From the NCBI RefSeq assembly GCF_001625215.2, contig NC_030387.2, positions 5,546,501 to 5,610,500 on the forward strand: a DNA stretch of 64,000 nucleotides, given 5' to 3'. Positions within the stretch are counted from its first letter, which is position 1; every line of letters starts with the position of its first letter. Below are positions 1 to 10,250 of the stretch, one piece after another. Both the position numbers and the translations under genes were made by a program. This stretch comes from Daucus carota subsp. sativus (lineage: Eukaryota; Streptophyta; Magnoliopsida; Apiales; Apiaceae). The notes beneath the pieces were generated by a model, which saw only the letters and a list, made by a program, of their open reading frames with translations, was not told where the DNA came from and did no database searches.

Positions 1-700
1 GGTTGATGTTGATATTTTGAGTATGAACTAATTGTATAAAGTTGGGATTTTTATAGAACCCTAGCATGAGGATTTTGGTGTTTTGTTAAGAATATTGTAT
101 GCAATTTCATGGTTTACTCATTCGAGTGTTTTTCATGTTAATACTTGCTATTGTCTGATCAACTCTAGTGGGTTATCGAGTTAATTATAATAGTGATAAG
201 GTTATGATTAATTGACACAAGACTTGAATGGTGCATGATTATATCTCTTTGATTATAATTTAGTTGCGGTATAGACATATATTGTGACCATGCATAGCTT
301 TGTGAATTGATGCTTAATTGGATTCCGAATATTAAATTGGCATAGACATATGTTAGTTTATTTGTAGGAATTACACCATAGTGATTTCGAGAGAAGCCTA
401 TGACCATTGAATTCTAGCTAGTAAATTGTGATTTGCTGCAATATTTCGCAACTCTTTTACCGATATTCTTGTGTTAGGAGGAAGTAATTATCATGACTAA
501 TCTTCTCATATTTGAAACTCGTTAAGCTCTTTAGTATAAATTTAGTTTGTTAATTTAGTTTTAATATAAAAAAAACCATCAACAATTTATTGTGTTCGAT
601 AACTAGACTGTTAGATATTATTTATGATTGATACGTTTAAATAGTCCTTGAGGAACAATATCTGGTATTTATTACTATATTACTTGTTTGTGATTGTGTA
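1..700 (+). repeat. Left part of element B 5' LTR
   Basis: Bases 1-700 align without gaps to 18655-19354 of the LTR at 17931-19382, with about 22 substitutions by eye (about 3 percent). The last five bases, GTGTA (696-700), are the target duplication of the nested element A. The remaining LTR tail resumes at 8870. Confidence 0.9.
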
Positions 701-1701
701 TGTTGATAGAGGAATTTGGTAATCAACAAAGATGAGGTTCATGGCCGGAATCAAGATCTGTGACGGTGGTTTTAGCTGCCGGAGTGTGGTGGTTGTGTGT
801 TTTAGGGGGTGGCTGAGATTAGGGTTTTGAGTTGGTCTCACGTGCTCTCAACTCATGATCCCCTAATGTGCCTACGTACCCCTATATTTATAGGGGATCA
901 AGCAATACGTAGTTCTATTGAACCAAGACTCCTAGTTTGATCAGGACTGGGTTTCTTGGGGATAAGACCAACCTTGGGCCGGTGACTTATCACTTAGAGT
1001 TCTACTCCAGTTAGGAATTAAGCCTTGAGGCAACTATCTTAGACTCCTAGTCCAAGTACATCACGGATACGGTATCATCTCCACTACGAGAGATGACACT
1101 AACCGCTACTTTTCGTAGCATGGAGGAGACATCGGATAGAGCCGTGACCCATTCCTTGAGGTGTAGGGACGCGTCCTTACCCCCTAGCGAAGGTTCTCAC
1201 TAAGAGGTAAGACAAGTAAGGAGCCAAAATAACACGATCGTCTCAGTCCCCCAATGAGGGCTAACTCACCAGAATACAGGACCCAGACATATGATCGGCC
1301 TTCATGTCACCTTTGAGGGCCTTCTACAACCATGATCACCCCAAGCCCCCGCACGAGGACAACCCGGCAGATAGCAGGATTGGGGATTATAGATCACGCC
1401 CGGTCGTAACCCGGGAACTACCAGATGAGCCTGATAACTTCCAGATGAGCCTGGCACTAGTCTTCATATCCCTCGGAAGGGTAGGTCTTCGTATCCCTCG
1501 GAAGGGTCGTCATTGAGACTCACTCTCTCCTTCACATATATTATTCAACTATGGACGCGACCCCGGAGGGCGCGCCCTGACCTTCAACCGCAACAATTGC
1601 CCATCGTAAACATGCTACGCCTTGGGGGCCGCGCCCTCCGGGAATTCTCCGCAAAGGGCGTGCCCTCCGTCTTGGTGTAGTGGCCAAAATCGGCTATAAC
1701 A
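701..1701 (-). repeat. Element A LTR, 3' copy in element orientation
   Basis: Starts TGTTGATAG and ends CTATAACA. It differs from the copy at 7861-8869 by seven substitutions and one 8-bp duplication that is present only in the other copy. A 70-codon open frame (1304-1516) has the same predicted peptide in both copies. That reflects recent duplication and is not evidence of coding. Confidence 0.92.
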
Positions 1702-1715
1702 AGTACTCCCCAAAT
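1702..1715 (-). promoter_or_regulatory. Polypurine-type tract of element A
   Basis: Read on the minus strand this is a purine-rich TTTGGGGAGTACT immediately upstream of the LTR at 701-1701. This is the expected place for the plus-strand primer of a minus-oriented element. It is not a perfect purine run. Confidence 0.55.
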
Positions 1716-2551
1716 TTTCTTGATATTGAAGATATCAAGGGAATTTTCATATCGTGCCACACACATTTTTCTGAGGGCGCGTCCACACATAGGGGCGCGA
1801 CTTAAGCTGTGCATTATTCCTCGATATTTCAAGGTGCGGGCTGTGCACATGCCTTGCAAACATATAATGTCAGTGTTTTTGGACATTTAGCAAATTGGCC
1901 AAGCATATGAGGCTGGCTAAGCATGAGGCTGGAGCGTCTCTATGATGCGCTCATAAGTAATCAGCAATCCTTATGTAGATAAAAGAAAACAGGGGGCGCG
2001 GCCTATCTGTCGTTGACAGTGGCGCAACTTTGCTTATTCCTTCCAAAGGACACATTCAACCATAACATTCGCGCCAATGAACAAAAGAAGGGCGCGCCTT
2101 CGCGGTGCGAAGGTTTGTGGCTATTTTTCAGCCTTAGTGTGTCCATGATACCTAGGAACAGTACATATAAGGCGCGACTTACAGAATGGCGCCGCCTTGT
2201 TATAACATGACCCCCTTTTTTATCTTTTTCTAAAGAATTGCCTAAGCAGAGGGCACGACCGATGGCGCTTCCTTTCTTGCAATATTTCTTTTCTTCCAAG
2301 GACTGTATAAGCAGAGGGCGCAGCCTTACTTGTAATGTGGGCTCTTTTGATCTTTTCCAAGGATTAAGTAGAGGGCGCAGCCTTACTTTTTCACGCATGA
2401 ATCACTTGCTTAAGAAATTCAAAAGGACCACTCCCCAGTCCATACATCATCCCATATGGGGCATCACGAATCTTATCGTGGTTTATATAACTCCGGTGCA
2501 TCGCACAGGTCCCAGAGCTTATAGCTCAATGGGGAATTAATAGATAAGTGT

Positions 2552-2800
2552 TATCCAAAGCATATCATGGATATGTAAGATCCAGAGCGTATCATGGATG
2601 CGCAAGTATAATGTCCAGAGCGTATCATAGATGCGCAAGTATAATGTTCAGAGCGTATCATGGATGCGCAAATATAGTATCCAGAGCGTATCATGGATAT
2701 GTAAATAATCATAGTATCCAGAGTAGATCGTGGATGACATCCAAAGCGTATCTCATGGATAGTTAAAATTCATAGTACCCAGAGCTGGTCATGGATAATT
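2552..2800. repeat. 33-bp tandem repeat in element A
   Basis: At least four good copies and several decayed ones of a unit around CCAGAGCGTATCATGGATG repeat with a 33-bp period. The period is a multiple of three, so an open frame (2548-2766) shows a repeating 11-residue pattern around RAYHGCASIM. I regard the frame as a by-product of the repeat. Confidence 0.8.
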
Positions 2801-3779
2801 AGGTAACCTCTAAAAGGCCTTAAGTGTATCATGATCAAAGACCTTGCAGGTATCATGCTACGTTCTTGTAGAACGGAGGGCGCGCCCTCATTAAGATGGA
2901 CAACTCCTATAGCATGTTGGACTTGACCTGCACTCAATCATGTATACGACTTAATAGTTACGGTCAGTGTTACCTCATGACGCGCCCTGTTAGGGGGGAG
3001 GCGCGCCCTCTTAGGAAATATTAATCCCAGCACACGACTTAGGAACTCGGGGAGCGTCCAACTAGGAGAAGGCACGTCTTTGAAGCATCTTCCTTCTCAA
3101 CGTTTTTATCCTGGGGGCGCGCCCTCATGCGCTTCCTCAAGTGATGAGTACTCCCGGGAGGGCGCGCCCTAGGGAGGGACGTGACCTCTTCAAGACTAGT
3201 GAGCTCATTTCTGAGTATGTTTGTCTTCACAAAAAACCATATGAAGCAATTAATGCATCAGAAATACCTGAGGGCGCGCCCTGTCAGAGGGAGGCGCGCA
3301 ATTCGCTCTCTGATAGAATACTGGTTAGATATGGCGTACCCCTTTATGAGGGCGCGCCTTGTTAGAGGAAGGTGCGACTATTCCTCATGGCGAAGAGGTG
3401 TATTCCTCATACAGGTAACACCATATTACCTGTGATTTTATACATGCAGTAGTCTTAGGGAACCAAATACTGAGGGGGTTTAGGATTTACCTGAAGGCGC
3501 GCCCGGTCAGGAGAAGGCGCGCACCCTTACGAGTTTTCAAGCTAGGTTCCATCTGAATAGCTTGCTCCTCGTAACTTCCCCTTTCATATCTTCACCTGTG
3601 GTCAGGCCTACAAGATACGCCTATCGTGAACTTTGAATCATTCGCTCAGGGGAGGGTGCGCCACTTCTAAAAAATCTTTGAGACTCCTATGGAAGCGAAC
3701 TCCTTAAAGCGCGCCTTGTCGGGGGAGAGTACATCTTCCAAGTATTCTTGTCATTTTTCATTCTCACTTCATCCAGGGG

Positions 3780-4454
3780 TGCATCTTCTTCGATAAAGGC
3801 ACTGACTCATGAAATTTCTTGAAATTTCTCCTATGCTATTTGGCGTGTTCCGTGTGTGATCTCCGCGGACTCTCTGTCATTTATATACCCGTTCAGACGC
3901 GCTTTCATCAAACCCATTTTCCTTTCTTTCTAATTTTTCCAACGCATTTGCTTCTAGCTTCCTTTCCTGTCACAGACATGTTAGTTTGCAACAATACACA
4001 TATGAAAATATTTGTTAAGACTAGCAACACAAACGTCAAATTACTAATATAACATGCGAGAATATTATTATAATATTATCTATGAAAATTATTAAAATAT
4101 TTAACAAAATAAACACAAAACTCAAGAAGTTTTTTTTTATAACTAAAATATCCTAATGCATGCAAATATATTTATATCCATATATATTATAAAAAATAAT
4201 AAAAGAAAAGAAAGTATACATTATATAAAAGAAGAAAGAAAAGAAAGTACGTACTATATACAATAATAAAAACAAGGAAAGTCATACTTAAAAATAAGAA
4301 TATGCATATATAAAATAAAAAAAATAATATACAAATATATTATATAAAATAATAAAAGTAAGAATATAAAATATATTAAATAAATATAATAAAAATAAGA
4401 ATATACTAATATATTATATAAAATAATAAAAATAAGAATATAATAATATATTAA

Positions 4455-4487
<33 letters not shown>

Positions 4488-4704
4488 AAAAAAGGAGAAA
4501 CTTAGCTTTGCGTTAGCCTGGCCGGTGCGGAGTGCGGTCCAAGCTGAGAATGTTACGGCCTCGTGAATATTAGTCGTTCGTTTCCAGGGGTCTGTACATG
4601 TGTCGCTAGTCAAACCACTAACCAATTCTATTCACACTAACTTGTTTGCCTCCGCTAACATCCTACACCCATATGTCATCAGGCCTAAGCCTTGTTTTAT
4701 GTGG
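3780..4704. other. AT-rich noncoding interior of element A
   Basis: From about 4030 to 4490 it is made of A/T-rich near-repeats (AATATAATAATATAT-like) ending in a TA microsatellite near 4456-4488. No coding or RNA feature is visible. Confidence 0.5.
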
Positions 4705-4975
4705 TACTCCCTCCGTCCCACCAGGATGTTTACATCCCTAGTGGGCACGGAGGACAAGGCAAGCATTTAATAATATATACTCTGTACAGTTAATTACAAA
4801 AGGTGCAGTAAGTACATGTGATTACCACTGGAGGGAAACTAATTACATAGTCCCGCCTAATTACAAAAGCTTGCCTCCAATATTTGCCACCAACCAAAAG
4901 TACAGTATTAAAAAGGCATACACATCACTTTTACAACTTTATACAGAAAACTACTAAAAATAGACATAGTTAAAA

Positions 4976-6340
4976 ATGGCAGCTTTCACATTTCCAAATG
5001 TAGGAGAAGATCCAAGAGGTGCTTTTCTTGATACTTTAATTCAAGCCCCTGCAAAAGTAAGAAGATTGTCAAATTTAGAAAGGAATCAAATTGTGCATGC
5101 ATTATCAATAAATTACAACAATCAGAAGCTGAAAAAAGGTATGATCAACAAGATTGCAAGTGATTATGGAGTGAGCAGAGTAACCATTTCTAAACTATGG
5201 CAGAAGGTTCTACAATCAACAAGAAAAGGTGAAGTTCCTAATGTGCAGACAAATTACAAAGGTGGCAGTCAAGGAATTCTTTTGGATTTAGAAAAGGTAA
5301 GGTCCATTCCTCTACATTTAAGAACAAATGTTCGCACACTTGCTTGTCAACTTGGTGCATCTAAATCCAAAGTTCATAGGCTAATCCAAAAGGGGAAAAT
5401 AAAATCACATTCAAATGCCTTAAAACCATTTTTAACACCTTCAAATATGGAAGCTAGGGTGAACTTTGTCTTAAAGCATATTGAATCCTCTACACTTCAC
5501 ACAAACCCAACCTATATAGACATGTTTTCTATTGTTCATATAGACGAAAAATGGTTTTATATGACTAGAATATCACAGAAATATTACCTTTTGCCGGATG
5601 AACAAGAGCCACATAGAAGGTGCAAGTCGAAGAGATTTATAACAAAAATAATGTTTATGAGCGCTGTTGCAAGGCCTAGGTATGATGCTGATGGTAATTG
5701 TACTTTTGATGGGAAAATAGGTATATTTCCCTTCACTTTTGATGAACCAGCAGCTAGATCAATTAAAAATAGAGCTAGAGGTGTTATTGAAGTTAAACCT
5801 ATTGAAAGTATCACTAAAGTTGTGATAAAACAATGTCTATTGGAAAAAATCATCCCAGCTATTAAAGCTAAGTGGCCACTGGACTGCAATAGACCTATTG
5901 TTATCCAACAAGATAACGCAAGGCCTCATATATGCAACACAGACTTGGATTTCATTGAGGTTGCAAAATCTGATGGATTTAATATTACGTTAGCTAATCA
6001 GCCGGCTAATAGTCCGGACCTCAATATTAATGATTTAGGCTTCTTTAGAGTTATTCAAGGGTTACAACATGAAAAGGCGCCTACGACAGTGTGTGAGTTG
6101 GTTGGTGCAGTGCTTGAAGCGTACGAAGAAGTTAGTGATTCTACTTTGAATCATGTATGGCTATCACTTATGGGGTGTATGACAGAGATACTAAGGAAAG
6201 ATGGAAATAATAATTATAAGCTCCCACATATAGGAAAGGGAAAGTTGGAACGCCTCGGGCAACTACCTACAGTTTTGAATGCTCTGCTGGATGTAGTCCA
6301 GAAGGCACTGGAAATGGCAACTGAAGTACCAATGCTGTGA
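4976..6340 (+). CDS. Mariner-like transposase, DD39D, intact
   Basis: This predicted 454-residue enzyme cuts and pastes mariner-like and Stowaway elements at TA dinucleotides in the nucleus. The N-terminal 150 residues hold helix-turn-helix DNA-binding segments (around DYGVSRVTISKLWQKV and ACQLGASKSKVHRLI). The catalytic core has the first aspartate in HIDEKWFYM (about residue 189), the second in VIQQDNARPH, and the third in NINDLGFF, with 39 residues between the second and third. That spacing is the plant DD39D signature. Length is slightly above the roughly 425 residues usual in the family. There are no frameshifts or stops, and the start codon lies 269 bp inside the left terminal repeat. 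The usual SPDLN(I/V)LD motif is SPDLNIND here. Source activity is unproven. Confidence 0.93.
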   Translation: MAAFTFPNVGEDPRGAFLDTLIQAPAKVRRLSNLERNQIVHALSINYNNQKLKKGMINKIASDYGVSRVTISKLWQKVLQSTRKGEVPNVQTNYKGGSQGILLDLEKVRSIPLHLRTNVRTLACQLGASKSKVHRLIQKGKIKSHSNALKPFLTPSNMEARVNFVLKHIESSTLHTNPTYIDMFSIVHIDEKWFYMTRISQKYYLLPDEQEPHRRCKSKRFITKIMFMSAVARPRYDADGNCTFDGKIGIFPFTFDEPAARSIKNRARGVIEVKPIESITKVVIKQCLLEKIIPAIKAKWPLDCNRPIVIQQDNARPHICNTDLDFIEVAKSDGFNITLANQPANSPDLNINDLGFFRVIQGLQHEKAPTTVCELVGAVLEAYEEVSDSTLNHVWLSLMGCMTEILRKDGNNNYKLPHIGKGKLERLGQLPTVLNALLDVVQKALEMATEVPML

Positions 6341-6899
6341 TTACCGACTGTTCAGACTTGTTTTTGACTACCAGACTTGTTTTTGACTACTCAGACTTGT
6401 TTTAATCTTGTAAGCTTAACTAAACTACTGCACAGCTTCAATTTTAAGTATGCACAGGTTTGATTTTAAGTATGCACGTGTGTATTTTATAATTAATCAA
6501 GTATCGCACAAGTATTGTTATGGTCAAAATCTGAGTTCCTGGAGTTCGATGTTTAGGCGATATGTTTGTAGCTAGGTTCAATTTCTTGGGGCTTCATTTA
6601 GCCACCAAGATGCTTTACGTGTTGTTATTGAAAGGAGTTGGAGTGAAAACAACAACTCATGTCCAAACAAAAAATTCATATCCTTAATCAACCAGTACCA
6701 ATAAACAAACCCAAACAGCGATATATCCCAATTTCACACACAAGTAGGTTCCGAAAAGAACAATAATAAACTGAATCATCAAATAAATGAAGTTATAATT
6801 GGGAGGGTTGTGGGCTTATAGCAGAGTGTCCAAGGAAAGGAGAAATGAAAGTGACATTCGAAATTAATCAAGAACTCTGACTCTTCCATCAGGACTGGC

Positions 6900-7310
6900 C
6901 TAGACAAGGTCTGCTACTAGGAAGCCATCTAATTAAATGAACAAAAAATAAATAAAATCATATCAGCAAAATCATAGGAAAAAAATCTAGGGAAACAAAA
7001 TCATATCAACAAAATCCAGTGAAACATGACATACTATACCTGAATTAAAGAATCGAGGAAGAAAAATATGTAAGAGGCCAGTTGGGTCATCAAATTTCAA
7101 CCTCTTCGCGGCCCTGATATCGCTCAAGCTTCGTTGTAATTCGTCTTGTCTCACTTTTTCCGGCGTGTCCTCCACAACTTCAAACAAATCCAGGTAATTT
7201 TCGATTATATATATAGACAAATCTGTTCCGGGGATCAGTAACGATGAAGACGATATGGTTTCGGAATCAAAACCATAGGTTGGGGCTGATTTGTGATTGC
7301 TATTTTCCAT
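6900..7310 (-). CDS. Antisense two-exon open reading frame inside the mariner element, unknown product
   Basis: Exon 1 (7310-7040) encodes 90 residues from ATG and ends at a good donor, CAG|GTATAG. An acceptor TTTAATTAG at 6929-6930 opens exon 2 (6928-6900), which keeps frame for nine codons and stops, giving about 99 residues. The predicted protein is acidic with a short basic RAAKRLKF stretch. It has no transmembrane segment and no motif I recognise. A purine-rich leader rich in GAAGACGA lies upstream (7385-7450). Ordinary plant mariner elements carry only transposase. This may be a captured host gene fragment or a lineage-specific second gene; neither expression nor function can be read from the sequence. 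Confidence 0.4.
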
Positions 7311-7677
7311 TACAATTACATTTATTTGATTGATGATAAGCGGGGGAAGTAAACGGAAAATTTGGGGGCGGAATTAGGGTTCATAATATCAGCGGAGAAG
7401 ACGAAGACCGAAGACGAAGAAAGAGAGAGTGAAATGGGAAGTGAGAGAGTGAAAAGGGTCAAAAGTGATTATAGTGTAGAACGTGCATAATTAGTTTTAA
7501 ATTATAAAACATGGTTAATTAAGATATTAACAGGTGATTCAGATAATGGGTATGGGTTGGTATGATAAGAAGAGGATTAAAATAATAGTATAAAGTTACT
7601 ATTTTTGGTAATGTAAAGAAATGGGTGGGACGGCCCAAAATAGTAACTGTAAAGAACCTGGCGGGACGGAGGGAGTA

Positions 7678-7840
7678 GTTTTTATACAAAGCACTCACAT
7701 CCGCCGCGAACCATGAGCGCATATAATTTATAACTCCGATAAAACTGTAGGTATAATCTCACTGTTCACCACCGAAAAGTATTTTTAAAATCTTAAATTT
7801 GGTTTAACATCTTTCCTCTTAAGATGTAGATCTTGAATAC
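7678..7840. other. Element A interior between mariner insertion and LTR
   Basis: About 160 bp of noncoding sequence, the leader side of element A in its minus orientation. Confidence 0.5.
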
Positions 7841-7858
7841 CCCTCCTTCTAGCGCCAA
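7841..7858 (-). promoter_or_regulatory. Primer-binding-type site of element A
   Basis: On the minus strand the sequence TGGCGCTAGAAGGAGGG starts two bases after the LTR end. The leading TGG pairs with the CCA end of a tRNA. I cannot assign the tRNA species. Confidence 0.55.
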
Positions 7859-7860
7859 TT

Positions 7861-8869
7861 TGTTGATAGAGGAATTTGGTAATCAACAAAGATGAGGTTC
7901 ATGGCCGGAATCAAGATCTGTGACGGTGGTTTTAGCTGCCGGAGTGTGGTGGTAGTGTGTTTTAGGGGGTGGCTGAGATTAGGGTTTTGAGTTGGTCTCA
8001 CGTGCTTTCAACTCATGATCCCCTAATGTGCCTACGTACCCCTATATTTATAGGGGATCAAGCAATACGTAGTTCTATTGAACCAAGACTCCTAGTTTGA
8101 TCAGGACTGGGTTTCTTGGGGATAAGACCAACCTTGGGCCGGTGACTTATCACTTAGAGTTCTACTCCAGTTAGGAATTAAGCCTTGAGGCAACTATCTT
8201 AGACTCCTAGTCCAAGTACATCACGGATACGGTATCATCTCCACTACGAGAGATGACACTAACCGCTACTTTTCGTAGCATGGAGGAGACATCGGATAGA
8301 GCCGTGACCCATTCCTTGAGGTGTAGGGACGCGTCCTTACCCCCTAGAGAAGGTTCTCACTAAGAGGTAAGACAAGTAAGGAGCCAAAATAACACGATCG
8401 TCTCAGTCCCCCAATGAGGGCTAACTCACCAGAATACAGGACCCAGACATATGATCGGCCTTCATGTCACCCCTGAGGGCCTTCTACAACCATGATCACC
8501 CCAAGCCCCCGCACGAGGACAACCCGGCAGATAGCAGGATTGGGGATTATAGATCACGCCCGGTCGTAACCCGGGAACTACCAGATGAGCCTGATAACTT
8601 CCAGATGAGCCTGGCACTAGTCTTCATATCCCTCGGAAGGGTAGGTCTTCGTATCCCTCGGAAGGGTCGTCATTGAGACTCACTCTCTCCTTCACATATA
8701 TTATTCAACTATGGACGCGACCCCGGAGGGCGCGCCCTGACCTTCAACCGCAACAATTGCCCATCGTAAACATGCTAACATGCTACGCCTTGGGGGCCGC
8801 GCCCTCCGGGAATTCTCCGCAAAGGGCGCACCCTCCGTCTTGGTGTAGTGGCCAAAATCGGCTATAACA
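7861..8869 (-). repeat. Element A LTR, 5' copy in element orientation
   Basis: This is the partner of 701-1701 with seven substitutions over 1001 aligned bases (0.7 percent) plus one extra 8-bp unit near 8771-8785 (CTAACATG duplicated). The near identity indicates a recent insertion. Confidence 0.92.
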
Positions 8870-8902
8870 GTGTACACTTGCACATTAATATTTTACGCAA
8901 CA
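8870..8902 (+). repeat. Right end of element B 5' LTR
   Basis: Begins with the second GTGTA duplication and continues as the last 28 bases of the LTR, ending ACGCAACA. It matches 19350-19382 of the related LTR. Confidence 0.9.
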
Positions 8903-8908
8903 AGTTTT

Positions 8909-8926
8909 TGACGCCGCTGCCGGGGA
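8909..8926 (+). promoter_or_regulatory. Primer-binding site of element B (tRNA-Asp type)
   Basis: TGACGCCGCTGCCGGGGA lies six bases after the LTR. It is complementary to the 3' end of plant tRNA-Asp apart from two positions. This primer is usual for the Tat/Athila lineage. Confidence 0.8.
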
Positions 8927-9028
8927 CTGTTTAGTTATTAATTGCGAATTTGATATTCTTACAGTTTGGTTTTTGTTACTTCTGTTCTAACGGGAGTAAT
9001 TTTTTGTGTTCATCAGGCTTCTTTGTGC

Positions 9029-10250
9029 ATGAGCGAAAGACACCCAGTGGTATTTGCCTTTGATCCTGAAATTGAGCGAACATTCAATAGAAGAAGAAAA
9101 TCACAACGCAAGATCAAGCAAACACAAGTAGTTGTTGGTGACAATGTTAATAATGGAGACATTCCTATTGTTCCAGCGGGTGCATTTATTGTGGATGATA
9201 AATATCGTGCAATTCGGCAATATGCGGCACCCCGTTTCGAAGAATTAAATTCGGGGATCATAAGACCAAATATTCAAGCAACACAGTTTGAGTTGAAGCC
9301 AGTCATGTTCCAAATGCTTCAGACTATTGGTCAATTCAGTGGGATGCCTACCGAGGAACCCCACCTTCATCTTCGTCTATTCATGGAGATCAGTGATTCT
9401 TTCAAATTTCAAGGAGTAACTGAAGATGCTTTGCGCTTGAAATTATTCCCTTATTTTGTGCGAGACAGAGCTAGAACCTGGCTAAATTTTTTACCGGCAG
9501 GATCAGTCACAACATGGAATGATTTGATTGAAAAGTTCTTGAGCAAGTATTTTCCTCCCAATATCCGGAATGAGATCAATTCTTTTCAACAGCAGGATGA
9601 TGAATCTTTGTATGATGCATGGGAGAGATTTAAAGAATTAATCAGAAAATGTCCTCATCATGGTATTCTTCATTGCATTCAGATGGAGACTTTTTATAAT
9701 GGTCTCAATGCTCAAACAAAGATGGTGGTGAATGCATCAGCAAATGGGGCTCTTCTTTCTAAGTCCTATAACCAGGCTTATGAAATTCTTGAGACAATTG
9801 CTACCAACAACTATCAGTGGTCATCTTCTAGAGCTCAAACAGGGAAAAAGGTAGATGGAATCTATGATGTGGACTCTATAACTTCGATGAAGACTCAACT
9901 AGCATCTATGGAGCATATGCTCAAGAATCTGAGCATGGGCAGTAATCAATCTAAGGAGCAATCCCTCAATTCACAGATTAATCAAACCAAGAATGTTTCT
10001 TGTGTATTTTGCGGTGAAGCTCATACTTATGATAGTTGTCCTTCAAATCCAGAATATGTCTTTTACATGAGAAATCAAAATAAGGGTGGCCCTTACTCGA
10101 ATACTTACAATCAGTCATGGAGGCAACATCCTAATTTTTTTTTAGAGCAATCAAGGGGCAAATTCTGGAACTTCAAATGGCAACTTAAAGTCTAATTATC
10201 CACCCGGATTTTCTCAACAAGCACCTCAGTCTAATTCACTTGAAAATATG
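9029..10250 (+). pseudogene. gag of element B, frameshifted
   Basis: The capsid-type gag probably starts at the ATG at 9029; an in-frame ATG at 8966 adds a less typical leader. The retrotransposon gag domain is recognisable by ARTWLNFLP and FLSKYFPP (roughly residues 100-240). Near residue 330 there is a CCHC-like zinc knuckle of the form C-x2-C-x3-H-x4-C (CVFCGEAHTYDSC). Frame is lost in a run of T at about 10137-10145, after which the reading continues in another frame toward protease. Gag would package the element RNA in cytoplasmic particles; this copy cannot make a normal gag-pol fusion. Confidence 0.85.

Larger units (their letters stand above)
1565..3720. repeat. Cluster of dispersed GGCGCGCC palindromes in element A
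   Basis: The 8-bp palindrome GGCGCGCC, usually inside GAGGGCGCGCCCT, occurs exactly about ten times, near 1568, 2091, 2880, 3001, 3116, 3160, 3272, 3351 and 3496 and again in the other LTR near 8728. Many one-base variants lie between (for example near 1990, 2171, 2313, 2372, 3291 and 3513). The background is otherwise AT-rich. The region has no convincing coding sequence: open frames are short and made mostly of the repeated motif. Confidence 0.8.
4707..7675 (+). mobile_element. Complete mariner-like element (plant Stowaway/MLE type)
   Basis: Terminal inverted repeats begin CTCCCTCCGTCCC at 4707 and end as the inverse at 7675. They are flanked by the TA duplication at 4705-4706 and 7676-7677. 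The element is 2969 bp and carries a full-length transposase on the plus strand. Its right subterminal sequence (around 7590-7670) closely resembles the right end of the 304-bp Stowaway MITE at 14466-14769. It is inserted in the internal region of element A, so it is younger than A's own insertion or moved within an A ancestor. An antisense two-exon reading frame lies at 6900-7310. Confidence 0.92.
701..8869 (-). mobile_element. Young non-autonomous LTR retrotransposon (element A, LARD-like) nested in element B
   Basis: It has two LTRs of 1001 and 1009 bp with TG...CA ends, flanked by the 5-bp duplication GTGTA (696-700 and 8870-8874). The uninterrupted target sequence survives at 19346-19360 of the related solo LTR, which proves the insertion. 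Orientation is minus: read on that strand, the LTR at 7861-8869 is followed by a TGG-starting primer-type site, and the LTR at 701-1701 is preceded by a purine-rich tract. Without the mariner insertion only about 3.2 kb of internal sequence remains. I see no gag, protease, reverse transcriptase or integrase in it, so it would need enzymes from another element. Confidence 0.88.

Noticed and set aside
1304..1516. 70-codon frame present in both element A LTRs with identical peptide
   Set aside because: Identity follows from LTR duplication at insertion. No domain, and the two copies differ only where silent or outside the frame by chance.
2003..2398. 131-codon minus-strand frame in element A
   Set aside because: Composed largely of the repeated GGGCGC motif (RLRPLL repeats). 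No family resemblance, and it is overlapped by other frames of the same origin.
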